The translations under genes and the position numbers were made by a program. From NCBI RefSeq assembly GCF_026341515.1, contig NZ_JAPEOK010000001.1:1240001-1304000 (forward strand): a stretch of 64,000 bases of DNA, given 5' to 3'. Each line of letters opens with the position of its first letter. Positions within the stretch are counted from its first letter, which is position 1. A model generated the notes under the pieces. It had not been told where the DNA came from. It made no database searches and was given only the letters and a program-made list of their open reading frames with translations. The stretch is from Streptomyces sp. NBC_00878. Lineage in GTDB: Bacteria; Actinomycetota; Actinomycetes; Streptomycetales; Streptomycetaceae. Of the stretch, positions 1 to 8,067 are shown piece after piece.

Positions 1-2
1 GC

Positions 3-659
3 AACACCCAACCGCTGCCGACCCCGCCGGGCGGCACGCCGGGACAGGACGGCGGCAGCCAGGGCGGCCCCAGCGGCCCGGACGGCGGCGAGTCCCAGAT
101 CCCGCAGCCGGTGCCGTCCGAGGAGGGCTACGCCGCTGACCCGATCAACGGCATCAGTCTCCCCGTGCCCGAGGGCTGGAGCGGTGAGACCATCCAGGTG
201 GGCGCCCAGGTGACGTCCAAGGACTCCTACAAGTGCCCCGGTGACACCACGAAGGACTGCACACGCGGCGGCGCCTACTCCGCCCCGGCGCTCGCGCTGG
301 AGCTCAAGGCCACCACCGTCGAGGCAGCCGCCAAGGAGGACATCGCCAAGAACGCCGAGGAGTCCTACGGCGGCAAGAGCTACGGCAAGATCACCTCGAC
401 CGACGAGCTCTCCTCCAAGGCCGTCACCGTGGCCGGGCAGAAGGGCTACGCGGTCCGCTGGAAGGTCGTCACGAGCAAGGGCGACGACGGCTACGTCGAG
501 TCGCTGGTCTTCCCGGCGCCGGGCAACGCCAAGCAGCTCGTCGTCGTGCGCTTCGGCATCGATATCAGTTCCAAGGCTCCCAAGCAGTCCGTGATCGACG
601 AGATCACCAAGGGCATCAAGGAGTCCGCGACCGGCGGCGGCAACGGGCAGAACGTCTAG
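3..659 (+). CDS. C-terminal part of a secreted/membrane-anchored protein (5' end outside window)
   Basis: The reading frame is open from the window edge, so this is the 3' end of a longer gene; the in-frame GTG at 111 is probably internal. The first ~35 visible residues form a Pro/Gly/Gln-rich linker (PTPPGGTPGQDGG), followed by a compact domain of about 180 residues beginning near ISLPVPEGW and containing one Cys pair in the KCPGDTTKDC segment. From memory, a domain like this follows a DUF2510 head, a membrane helix and a Pro/Gly linker in Streptomyces membrane proteins, so an extracytoplasmic location is likely. No catalytic motif is visible and the function is unknown. Confidence 0.75.
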   Translation, partial: NTQPLPTPPGGTPGQDGGSQGGPSGPDGGESQIPQPVPSEEGYAADPINGISLPVPEGWSGETIQVGAQVTSKDSYKCPGDTTKDCTRGGAYSAPALALELKATTVEAAAKEDIAKNAEESYGGKSYGKITSTDELSSKAVTVAGQKGYAVRWKVVTSKGDDGYVESLVFPAPGNAKQLVVVRFGIDISSKAPKQSVIDEITKGIKESATGGGNGQNV

Positions 660-725
660 GACGTACGACGGTCAGGACGTACGGCAGGCAGGACGCACGG
701 CGGTCAGAAGACGCACGACGCCCAG
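660..725. repeat. Degenerate 16-bp tandem repeat after the first gene
   Basis: Four consecutive copies of a 16-18 bp unit related to GACGTACGACGGTCAG start at 660, 676, 692 and 708. They lie directly after the stop codon and before the terminator hairpin, in non-coding DNA. Confidence 0.6.
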
Positions 726-750
726 AACTGGCGGTGCCGGGACAGCAGTC

Positions 751-795
751 GGCCGGGTGGGGTGCCTCTCCGCTCAAGAGGAACCCCACCCGGCC
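751..795. terminator. Hairpin terminator between convergent genes
   Basis: Arms at 751-769 and 777-795 pair over 19 bp with one mismatch around a 7-nt loop (GGCCGGGTGGGGT pairs with ACCCCACCCGGCC). It lies between the plus-strand gene ending at 659 and the minus-strand TetR gene ending at 878, so it probably ends transcription from both sides. Confidence 0.75.
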
Positions 796-877
796 GGGGG
801 GTGCGCGCCGCCCCCGTCCCCACGGTGCGGCGCGAGCAGGTCGCCGTCCAGTCATCCCGTGGACGGCGGCCTGGGTC

Positions 878-1501
878 TCAGGTGGTCTCCGACAGTCCGA
901 GGGCCGGCAGCAGGGCCACTTCCACGTAGCGCAGGAGGTATTCGGCGTCGGCGGGCTGGCCCTCTAGGAGAGGGCGGACGCGGAGCATGCCGAGGAGTTG
1001 GGCGGGCACGAATTCCAGTGCCGGATGGTCGGCCGCGATCTCGCCCCGTTCGACCGCGCGCCGGACCATCTGCCGGAGCGCCTCGATCTCGGGTTCCACC
1101 AGCGCGTCGCGCAGCGCGCGCTGCAGTTCGTCGTCCTGCATCACGGACTGACCGAGTGCCTGGAGCAGTCTGGTGTCCTCGTCGGACCGCTCGCCCGCCG
1201 TGCGCGCGACCACGCGCAGGTCGCCGGCGAGCGAGCCGGTGTCGATACCGGTGAACTTGGGACAGTGGTTGGCGCGCAGTGCCGCCGCCACGAACTGGGG
1301 CTTCGTCTTCCACTGCCGGTAGAGCGTGGACTTGCTGCACCGGGTGCTGGCGGCGACGCCCTCCATGGTCAGCGCGTCATATCCGCACTCGCGGATCTGG
1401 TCGATCACGGCGTCGAAGAACTCCTGCTCACGCTCGGGCGTGATCTTGGAGCGGCGCGAGGCGGCGACCGTCTCCGGTCCGTCCGCTGCCTGCGACGTCA
1501 T
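878..1501 (-). CDS. TetR-family transcriptional regulator
   Basis: This 207-residue protein has a TetR-type DNA-binding head. After a 20-residue polar tail, the HTH spans about residues 40-66 (MEGVAASTRCSKSTLYRQW), with the usual STLYRQW end of the recognition helix. The rest is an all-helical ligand-binding region ending at SETT. The length is normal for the family. The start is supported by GAGGAGAAG just upstream. It is divergent from a PAP2/DMT pair, with a long perfect inverted repeat between them, so it most likely represses itself and those two genes. The inducer cannot be told from sequence. Confidence 0.9.
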   Translation of the reverse strand: MTSQAADGPETVAASRRSKITPEREQEFFDAVIDQIRECGYDALTMEGVAASTRCSKSTLYRQWKTKPQFVAAALRANHCPKFTGIDTGSLAGDLRVVARTAGERSDEDTRLLQALGQSVMQDDELQRALRDALVEPEIEALRQMVRRAVERGEIAADHPALEFVPAQLLGMLRVRPLLEGQPADAEYLLRYVEVALLPALGLSETT

Positions 1502-1598
1502 GGCTCTTCTCCTCGCTCGTCTCCGTGACCCCGGGCGGGCCCGTTCCCTGTGGTTCCCAGTGTGGCCCTCGGCCCGGCCTCAGTGTGGCGCATCTCCT

Positions 1599-1652
1599 AT
1601 CGATACGCCAGTGTACCGGAACGCAAACGTATCGGTACACTGGCGTATCGAT
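1599..1652. promoter_or_regulatory. Probable double TetR operator (perfect 20-bp inverted repeat)
   Basis: Arms 1599-1618 and 1633-1652 are perfect reverse complements (ATCGATACGCCAGTGTACCG and its complement) with a 14-nt spacer. Each arm is itself an imperfect palindrome (ATAC-N6-GTAC), so two TetR dimers could bind in mirror orientation. A partial third copy of the CGTATCGGTAC element runs from the spacer into the right arm (1628-1637). The site lies 98 bp from the TetR start and 97 bp from the PAP2 start, suited to controlling both directions. Confidence 0.75.
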
Positions 1653-1748
1653 GAGCCTTGGACAGGACCCACCCCTGTGTCGAGTGGATCCCCTCCTGGG
1701 CTCACCACGCACCAGAACACGCGAGACCGTCAGCAAAGGGGCCGGGGG

Positions 1749-2633
1749 ATGGCATGCCCAACCGAGCCTGCAGAGAAGGGGTCCGCCGCGACAGCGCGGC
1801 CGCCCCTCGTCCGTGAGCTCCTGCTCGTCGCGGGACTCTTCCTCGTCTACAAGCTCGGCCGGCAACTGGCCACGGGCCACACCGGTGAGGCCTTCGCCAA
1901 CGCGCACCGGGTCTGGGACCTCGAACGGTTCCTGCGCCTGCCCGGCGAAGGCGACGTGCAGTCGGCGCTGCTGCACAGCGACGGCGTCGTACACGTCGTC
2001 AACACCTACTACGCGACCGTTCACTTCCCCGCCACCGCGGCCTTCCTGGCCTGGCTGTACCTCCGGCGGCCCAGGCACTACGTGTGGGCCCGCCGGGTCC
2101 TCGCCGCGGTCACCGCCGCCGCCCTGGTGACGCACCTCGCGTTCCCGCTCGCCCCGCCGCGCATGCTCGCCGCGACGGGCCTCATCGACACCGGCCAGGT
2201 GTACGGGCCCACGGTGTACGGCGCCTCGCCCGAGACCGACTCGCTGTCGAACCAGTTCGCGGCGATGCCGTCGCTGCACTTCGGCTGGGCCCTGATGGTC
2301 GCGGTCGGCCTGATCGCCGCGACCCGGTCCCGGTGGCGCCCGCTGTGGCTGCTGCATCCGCTGGTCACGCTGCTGGTGATCGTCGGTACGGCGAACCACT
2401 ACTGGCTCGACGCGATCGTGGCGGCCGCGCTCCTCGGCATCGCCCTCGCCGTGATCCGCGTCCCGCGCCGGACGGCGCCAAGGGCAACGACGGCGGAGCC
2501 CGGCCGGGAGCGCGTGGGCGCCGGCATCTCCGTACCGGAAGGGCCGGACGGGCCACAAGCACCGGGCGGGCTCGGCGGGCCGGGGACGCCCGGCGGGCAG
2601 GACGCGCCGGAGCTCGTGGGAGCCGGGCGATGA
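1749..2633 (+). CDS. PAP2-superfamily membrane phosphatase/phosphotransferase
   Basis: A 294-residue polytopic membrane protein with about five or six helices. It carries PAP2 acid-phosphatase signatures: MPSLHFGW near residue 173 (proton-donor His) and GTANHYWLD near 213-221 (nucleophile His and its Asp partner). The spacing resembles the inositolphosphotransferase-like PAP2 subgroup, which acts on lipid phosphates or transfers phospho-head groups on the outer membrane face. The C-terminus is a Gly/Pro-rich tail. ATG 1749 is chosen because of the purine-rich AAAGGGG upstream and because the hydrophobic part begins soon after; the frame stays open far upstream but that part looks non-coding. 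The stop overlaps the next start (ATGA), so the two genes are co-translated. Substrate unknown. Confidence 0.82.
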   Translation: MACPTEPAEKGSAATARPPLVRELLLVAGLFLVYKLGRQLATGHTGEAFANAHRVWDLERFLRLPGEGDVQSALLHSDGVVHVVNTYYATVHFPATAAFLAWLYLRRPRHYVWARRVLAAVTAAALVTHLAFPLAPPRMLAATGLIDTGQVYGPTVYGASPETDSLSNQFAAMPSLHFGWALMVAVGLIAATRSRWRPLWLLHPLVTLLVIVGTANHYWLDAIVAAALLGIALAVIRVPRRTAPRATTAEPGRERVGAGISVPEGPDGPQAPGGLGGPGTPGGQDAPELVGAGR

Positions 2634-3583
2634 GCGCCACCCTCGTCGCCGTCGTCCTGTCGCTGTTCTCGGCCGTCGCGTACGCGGCCGCCGCGGTGGC
2701 CCAGGAGCGGCTGGCCGCACGGACCACCGACTCCGGAGTGCTGCGTCTGCTCGGCCGCGGTGCCTGGTGGTGGTCGGTGGGCCTCAACGCGTCGGCGGCG
2801 GTGCTGCACGTGGCCGCCCTCAAGTACGGGACCCTCACGCTGGTCCAGCCGCTCGGCGCGCTCACGCTCGTCGCCGCGGTGCCGCTGGGCGCGCGGATGG
2901 CGGGGCGGCGGGTCACGGTCGTCGAGTGGCGCGGTACGGCGCTGACGCTGGCCGGGCTCGCGGCCCTGCTGGTCACGGCGTCCGGGCCCGCGCCCGACGA
3001 CGTACTGAGCGTCCCGCAGGCGCTGGCCGTGGCAGGCACGACCACGGCCCTCATCGGCGTACTGGCCAGGCCGGGCACGCGCCCCGGACTGCGGCACGCG
3101 ACCGCGTCCGGCTTCGCCTCGGGCGTCGCCTCGGCACTCACCCAGACCGTCACGGTCGCCGCGACGGACCGCTCGGAGTCTCTCCTCAGCGGGCAGGTGA
3201 TCGTGGTCGCCCTGCTGGTCGCCGCCTTCGCGGCGGGCGGGCTGCTGCTCTCGCAGACCGCCTACAAGGGCGGACTCGGCGCTCCCCTGGCGGTGGTGAC
3301 GCTGGCCAACCCCATCGCCGCCGTGGTGATCGGCCTCTCGCTGCTCGGCGAACGGCCGCAGGGCGGTGCGGCGGGGCTCCTGCCGACACTGGTCGGGGCC
3401 GCGGTCGCGGCCTGGGGTGTGGTGACGCTGTCGCGCTCCACACCCGCCCCTCCGGCGGTGGACCGGGAGCCGCATCCCGTCGCCGCGGTTCTCGCGCTGG
3501 AGCCCCAACCCGCCCCGTTCAAACCGTTCTTGATTCCCCGTCAGCCGACGCCGCCGACGTCCGAGCACCTGACACCACTCTGA
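2630..3583 (+). CDS. DMT/EamA-type membrane transporter
   Basis: This 317-residue protein has roughly nine or ten hydrophobic helices and the two-half repeat of the drug/metabolite transporter family. The first half includes LQ-type segments such as LTLVQPLGALTLVAAVPLG; the second includes LANPIAAVVIGLSLLGE, a typical EamA end-of-repeat signature. A Pro-rich cytoplasmic tail of about 50 residues follows. It begins inside the stop of the PAP2 gene (4-bp overlap), so both belong to one TetR-controlled operon and may handle the same lipid or small molecule. The substrate cannot be read from sequence. Confidence 0.82.
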   Translation: MSATLVAVVLSLFSAVAYAAAAVAQERLAARTTDSGVLRLLGRGAWWWSVGLNASAAVLHVAALKYGTLTLVQPLGALTLVAAVPLGARMAGRRVTVVEWRGTALTLAGLAALLVTASGPAPDDVLSVPQALAVAGTTTALIGVLARPGTRPGLRHATASGFASGVASALTQTVTVAATDRSESLLSGQVIVVALLVAAFAAGGLLLSQTAYKGGLGAPLAVVTLANPIAAVVIGLSLLGERPQGGAAGLLPTLVGAAVAAWGVVTLSRSTPAPPAVDREPHPVAAVLALEPQPAPFKPFLIPRQPTPPTSEHLTPL

Positions 3584-3620
3584 CCCGCTGCCCGCTGCCC
3601 GCTGCCCCGCCCGCTCCACG

Positions 3621-3670
3621 ACGAGGGCGGCCGGTGCGTACCGTACTCGGTACGCACCGGCCGCCCTCGT
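3621..3670. terminator. Strong bidirectional hairpin terminator
   Basis: Perfect 23-bp arms at 3621-3643 and 3648-3670 enclose a TACT tetraloop. The hairpin lies between the convergent DMT transporter and phospholipase C genes. Confidence 0.88.
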
Positions 3671-3693
3671 CACACGCCCCTCTACGACCCGAC

Positions 3694-5757
3694 CTACCTG
3701 GCGATCGCCGGGTCGCTGACGCCCACCCGGCCGTTCTCGACGTGACCGGCGAACCGGCGCAGGAAGGAATCGTCGGTGTCGGACACGACGGTGAGGTCGT
3801 ACCAGCGCTTGCTCGTCCGCAGGTCCACGGTGTGCCTGACGGTCGCGCCCCGCCGCACGCGGAACGAATGCGGCCTGCCGCCATAGCCGTTGGTGAGCTT
3901 GAGGTTCACCGTGCGGGTGCCCTTGTTGGTGAAGGTCAGCTCGATGTCGTCGCCGTCGTGGCGGGCGGTGACCTCGGGTCCGGCGGCGTCGGCCGAGCCC
4001 TTGAACACGCGCACGAAGCCGTTCGGCCCGTGCACGGTCAGGTCGTACGAGCTGTCCGCGTACGAGTCCGCCGAGTCCGCCGGCTCCCAGGTGTCCGAGA
4101 CGCTCTTGCCCGCCTCGGTGGTGTAGGTCCAGGGGCCGTCGGTGAGGTTCCCGGACGTGACGTGGAAGGAGGCGCCGGCCTTGCGGCCCGAGGCGAAGGT
4201 CAGCTTGAACTTCCCGGCCCTCGCGTCCAGCGAGCCGTCGGTCCACGGCGCGTACCGGAGCGGACGGGCGAGCCGCAGGCCACCCTCCTGCCTGGGCAGC
4301 TCCGGATTCGCGGGCGGGGTCGGCTTGTAGTCCGGGTGCCGGTCCTTGTCCGGCGGCTCGTACGCGTCGGTGTCCGGGAGGTCGACGGGTTTGCTGTCGT
4401 TGCGGGAGAAGTCGAACGCGGCGGTCAGGTCGCCGCAGATGGCCCGCCGCCAGGGCGAGATGTTCGGCTCCTCGACGCCGAAGCGGCGCTCCATGAACCG
4501 GATGATCGAGGTGTGGTCGAGCGTCTCGGAGCAGACGTAACCGCCCTTGCTCCAGGGCGAGACGACGATCATCGGCACCCGCGGGCCGAGACCGTACGGG
4601 CCGGCGACGTTCTTCTCGCTCCCCGGGAAGAGGTCGAGGCCGACGTCGACGGTGGACTTGCCGTGCTCGGCGTCGCGCGGCGGCAGCGGCGGGACGAGGT
4701 GGTCGAAGAAGCCGTCGTTCTCGTCGTACGTGATGAACAGGGCCGTCTTCGCCCACACCTTGGGGTCGGAGGTGAGCGCGTCCAGGACCTGGGCGATGTA
4801 CCAGGCACCGTAGTTCGTGGGCCAGTTGCCGTGCTCGGAGAACGCCTCGGGGGCGGCGATGTACGAAATCTGCGGCAGCGTGCCGCCCAAGACGTCGGCC
4901 CGCAGCTGGTCGAAGAAGCCCTCGCCCTTGCGGGCGTCGGTGCCGGTGCGGGCCTTGTCGTAGAGAGGGTCGCCGGCCTTGGCATTGCGGTACTTGTTGA
5001 AGTAGAGCAGCGAGTTGTCGCCGTAGTTGCCGCGGTACGGGTCCTGGATCCAGCCCCAGGAGCCGGCCGCGTCCAGGCCGTCGCCGATGTCCTGGTAGAC
5101 CTTCCAGGAGATCCCGGCCTTCTCCAGGCGCTCGGGGTACGTCGTCCAGTCGTAGCCGACCTCGTCGTTGCCGAGGACGGGACCGCCGCCCTTGCCGTCG
5201 TTGCCGGTGAAGCCCGTCCACATGTAGTAGCGGTTCGGGTCGGTGGAGCCGATGAACGAACAGTGGTACGCGTCGCAGACGGTGAACGTGTCGGCGAGCG
5301 CGTAGTGGAACGGGATGTCCTCGCGGGTCAGGTACGCCATGGTCGTGGGGCCCTTCGCGGGGACCCACTTGTCGTACTTGCCCTTGTTGTAGGCGGCGTG
5401 CCCGTCGGGCCAGCTGTGCGGCAGGCCCTCCAGGAACTGCATGCCGAGGTCGTCGACCTCCGGGTGGAAGGGCAGCACGTCCTTGGTGCCGTCCGACTGG
5501 TGCCACACGGACTTGCCGTTGTCGAGCGTCACCGGGTGGGGGTCACCGAAGCCACGGACGCCTCTGAGCGCACCGAAGTAGTGGTCGAAGGAACGGTTCT
5601 CCTGCATGAGGACGACGATGTGCTCGACATCCTCGATGGTGCCGCGGTGATACCCCGCGGGGATGGCCGCGGCCTTGGCGATGCTCTCCGACAGCGCGGT
5701 GAACGCCGCGGTGCCGCCTGCAAGTTGGAGAAATCGGCGCCGATTCACTTCGGGCAT
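3694..5757 (-). CDS. Phosphocholine-specific phospholipase C, Tat-exported
   Basis: This 687-residue protein belongs to the bacterial PLC/acid-phosphatase phosphoesterase family, which hydrolyses phosphatidylcholine or sphingomyelin outside the cell. A twin-arginine signal opens the protein (NRRRFLQLAGG, residues 5-15). Metal-site motifs are visible: ENRSFDHYFG at 53-62, CDAYHCSFIGSTDPNRYY near 165-185, and TYDENDGFFDH near 344-354. The last ~200 residues look like two copies of the family's C-terminal beta domain (DUF756 type). Length matches family members. The start has AAGAGGT upstream and places the Tat motif correctly. It appears monocistronic, bounded by the 3621 hairpin and by the terminator of the operon behind it. 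Confidence 0.93.
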   Translation of the reverse strand: MPEVNRRRFLQLAGGTAAFTALSESIAKAAAIPAGYHRGTIEDVEHIVVLMQENRSFDHYFGALRGVRGFGDPHPVTLDNGKSVWHQSDGTKDVLPFHPEVDDLGMQFLEGLPHSWPDGHAAYNKGKYDKWVPAKGPTTMAYLTREDIPFHYALADTFTVCDAYHCSFIGSTDPNRYYMWTGFTGNDGKGGGPVLGNDEVGYDWTTYPERLEKAGISWKVYQDIGDGLDAAGSWGWIQDPYRGNYGDNSLLYFNKYRNAKAGDPLYDKARTGTDARKGEGFFDQLRADVLGGTLPQISYIAAPEAFSEHGNWPTNYGAWYIAQVLDALTSDPKVWAKTALFITYDENDGFFDHLVPPLPPRDAEHGKSTVDVGLDLFPGSEKNVAGPYGLGPRVPMIVVSPWSKGGYVCSETLDHTSIIRFMERRFGVEEPNISPWRRAICGDLTAAFDFSRNDSKPVDLPDTDAYEPPDKDRHPDYKPTPPANPELPRQEGGLRLARPLRYAPWTDGSLDARAGKFKLTFASGRKAGASFHVTSGNLTDGPWTYTTEAGKSVSDTWEPADSADSYADSSYDLTVHGPNGFVRVFKGSADAAGPEVTARHDGDDIELTFTNKGTRTVNLKLTNGYGGRPHSFRVRRGATVRHTVDLRTSKRWYDLTVVSDTDDSFLRRFAGHVENGRVGVSDPAIAR

Positions 5758-5916
5758 GGCTGGTGACCTCTTGTCCTGAAGGAGTGCTGAGGGCGCGTAC
5801 GCGATGAACGTGCGCGACTGGAGTTTTACAAGAGCAACAAACGTCAGGGAAGGGCCGCATGACTTCTGCGTGAAAGACGGCGGTACGTGAGAGGCGTGGG
5901 GCCTTCGTGAACAAGG

Positions 5917-5944
5917 CGAGCCCTGGCACAGATGCCAGGGCTCG
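5917..5944 (-). terminator. Hairpin terminator of the lipoprotein/ABC operon
   Basis: A perfect 12-bp stem (CGAGCCCTGGCA) with a CAGA tetraloop lies 46 bp beyond the permease stop. It separates this minus-strand operon from the phospholipase gene downstream. Confidence 0.8.
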
Positions 5945-5989
5945 TACACGTTCATCGGCCGAACCGCACCGGGATCGCCTCGGTGGCTC

Positions 5990-7252
5990 TCACGTTGTCG
6001 CCAGGGCCTCCGTCGGGGTGAGGCGGGAGGCCCTGATGGAGGGGTAGACACCGGCGGCCATGCCGATCAGGACGGCGCCGCCGAATCCGCCGGCCACCGC
6101 CGGGAGCGGGATCACTGGCGGCCAGCCCTGATAGGTGGCGTAGCCGATGGTCGCCAGGACTCCGAGCACCGTGCCGGCCAGGCCGCCGAGGCAGGAGAGG
6201 GCCACGGATTCGGTGAGGAACTGGCTGCGGATCTGGCCCCGGTTGGCGCCCAGCGCCCGCCGCAGCCCGATCTCCCGGCGGCGTTCCAGAACCGAGATGA
6301 CCATGGTGTTGGCCACTCCGATGCCGCCCACCAGCAGGGCGACTCCGGCGAGGCCGAGGAAGAGGGCGGAGAAGGTCGTCTGGGTGGCGCGCTTGGCGGC
6401 GAGGGCATCGGACGGACGGCTGACCTGCACCAGGCCGGGCAGTTCGGGGTAGATGGTCGGGCCGAGGACGTCGCGGACCGCGTCGATGCCGTCCTCGCGG
6501 GCCTTGACGAAGATGACGGTGGGGTGGCCGGTGAACTTCAGCTGGGTGCGCGCGGCGTCCCAGCCGACCAGGACCGAGCGGTCGATGTCGGGCGAGAGCG
6601 GGGTCCTGGCGAGGACGCCGATGACCGTGAACCAGCGTTTGTTGATGTAGACCTGCGGGGCGGGCTGCCCCGGGACGACCTTCGCGATGCCCATCCGGGT
6701 GGCCGCCACCGAGCCGAGGACGGCCGTGGGGAACTTCTCGGTGGTGGGGCCGAGGAAGCGTCCGGACTGGACCTCCGCGTTGATCGCCCGCAGCAGATTG
6801 GTCTTGCTGGCCAGGACGGCGAGGCCCGCGTAGTCGTCGGAGCCGACGCGGTCGTTCCGGAAGATCTCGGAGTGGGTGTTGGCGACCGCGCTGACCTCCG
6901 TGACCGGTCCGATCCGGCGGACCATGTCCACCGACTGGGGCGGCAGTTGGACCGGCGGGTCCTGGTTGGGGACCGGGACGGCCTGGAGCATGTTGGTGCC
7001 CAGCGCGGAGAGTTCGTTCATCAGCGCCTTCTGGCTGGACGCCGGGATCCCGGTCACGACGATCATCGTGGCGATACCGATGGAGATGCCCAGCGCGGAC
7101 AGCGCCGCGCGCATCTTCCGCGTACGGATGCCCAGCAGCCCCAGCCGCAGGATGTCCAGCGGGGCCAGCCGAACCGGCCTGGTGTCGGCGTCGACGGCGA
7201 CGGGGACGGGGACGGCGGGCCGCTTCGAGGTGGTGGTTGTGGTGGTGGTCAT
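5990..7252 (-). CDS. MacB/FtsX-type ABC transporter permease
   Basis: This 420-residue protein has the topology of MacB-like permeases: a Thr-rich cytoplasmic start, helix 1 at about 57-77, a large extracellular domain (80-285), then three helices in the FtsX domain (295-412). Recognisable segments are [17 protein letters not shown] and [18 protein letters not shown]. Such permeases couple cytoplasmic ATP hydrolysis to work outside the membrane rather than moving substrate through a classical channel. It is last in an operon with its ATPase (4-bp overlap) and a membrane-fusion-like adaptor, so the three should form one tripartite complex. Confidence 0.9.
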   Translation of the reverse strand: MTTTTTTTSKRPAVPVPVAVDADTRPVRLAPLDILRLGLLGIRTRKMRAALSALGISIGIATMIVVTGIPASSQKALMNELSALGTNMLQAVPVPNQDPPVQLPPQSVDMVRRIGPVTEVSAVANTHSEIFRNDRVGSDDYAGLAVLASKTNLLRAINAEVQSGRFLGPTTEKFPTAVLGSVAATRMGIAKVVPGQPAPQVYINKRWFTVIGVLARTPLSPDIDRSVLVGWDAARTQLKFTGHPTVIFVKAREDGIDAVRDVLGPTIYPELPGLVQVSRPSDALAAKRATQTTFSALFLGLAGVALLVGGIGVANTMVISVLERRREIGLRRALGANRGQIRSQFLTESVALSCLGGLAGTVLGVLATIGYATYQGWPPVIPLPAVAGGFGGAVLIGMAAGVYPSIRASRLTPTEALATT

Positions 7253-8067
7253 GGCCGGCGTTCCCCGTGGGTGTCGGTGAGGGCGCCCGTACGGATGGCC
7301 ACTGTGTCGTCGTCGAGGCTGTCGGTACGGGTGGCGAGCGTGTCGTCGAGACCGCCGGTACGGGTAGCGAGCGTGTCGTCGGCGCCGTCGGTACGGGTGT
7401 CGGCGACCAGGCGGCCGTCGAGGATCTCCACCCGGCGGGGCAGTTGCTGGGCGATGTCCCGGTCGTGAGTGATGATCGCGATGGTGGTGCCCTCGTCGTT
7501 CAGCGTGGTCAACAGGTCCAGTACGGCACGGCCGTTGGCGGTGTCCAGGGCGCCGGTGGGCTCGTCCGCGAGCACCAGGGCCGGGCGGTTGACCAGCGCG
7601 CGGGCGATGGCCACCCGCTGCCGCTCACCGCCGGACAGCTGGCTTGGCAGGTGCCCTGCGCGGCGCGCCAGGCCGACCCGGGCCAGCGCCTCCCGGGCCA
7701 GCGGGTGACGCTGCCTGCGCGGCACCCCGGCGTACAGCAGCCCGGTGGCGACGTTCTCGGCGGCGGTCAGGCCGTCGGTGAGGTGGAACTGCTGGAACAC
7801 GAAGCCGAGCCAGCGCCCGCGCAGCGCGGAGAGCCGACGGTCGGAGAGCGCCGCGACGTCGTGCCCGCCGATCTCCACGGTGCCGCTGGTCGGCCGGTCC
7901 AGGGTGCCCATGATGTTCAGCAGGGTCGACTTGCCGGACCCGGACGGGCCGACGATGGCGAGCAGTTCGCCCTTCTCGATGGCGAGCGAGACACCGTCCA
8001 GGGCCTTCACCCCGCCGGGGTACGCCATGCCCGCGTTGATCACGGCCAGCACCGGTCGGGTGTTCAC
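7249..8067 (-). CDS. ABC transporter ATP-binding protein, MacB/LolD type, with repetitive C-tail
   Basis: This 272-residue ATPase has an intact core: Walker [10 protein letters not shown] (40-48), Q-loop in FVFQQF (89-94), signature [15 protein letters not shown] (144-158), Walker [13 protein letters not shown] (164-175) and switch His 201. The MacB/LolD-like spacing fits its FtsX-type partner. The normal fold ends near residue 222. The last ~50 residues are four degenerate copies of an Asp/Thr-rich unit (DDTLATRT), encoded by tandem DNA repeats at 7300-7400, with no known role. Four-base overlaps join it to adaptor and permease. Confidence 0.93.
   Translation of the reverse strand: MNTRPVLAVINAGMAYPGGVKALDGVSLAIEKGELLAIVGPSGSGKSTLLNIMGTLDRPTSGTVEIGGHDVAALSDRRLSALRGRWLGFVFQQFHLTDGLTAAENVATGLLYAGVPRRQRHPLAREALARVGLARRAGHLPSQLSGGERQRVAIARALVNRPALVLADEPTGALDTANGRAVLDLLTTLNDEGTTIAIITHDRDIAQQLPRRVEILDGRLVADTRTDGADDTLATRTGGLDDTLATRTDSLDDDTVAIRTGALTDTHGERRP

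Noticed and set aside
1326..1748. Upstream extension of the PAP2 reading frame over the TetR gene
   Set aside because: It would run through the operator and the opposite-strand TetR coding region; ATG 1749 with a purine-rich upstream element fits better.
2399..5506. A 1035-residue open frame antisense to the DMT and phospholipase genes
   Set aside because: Arg/Gly/Pro-rich translation with no domain; it is the frame shadow typical of GC-rich DNA opposite well-supported genes.
5758..5916. Possible PHO boxes upstream of the phospholipase gene
   Set aside because: GTTCA-like elements occur (near 5804, 5875 and 5905 on the minus strand) but not as 11-bp direct repeats, so phosphate control cannot be supported.
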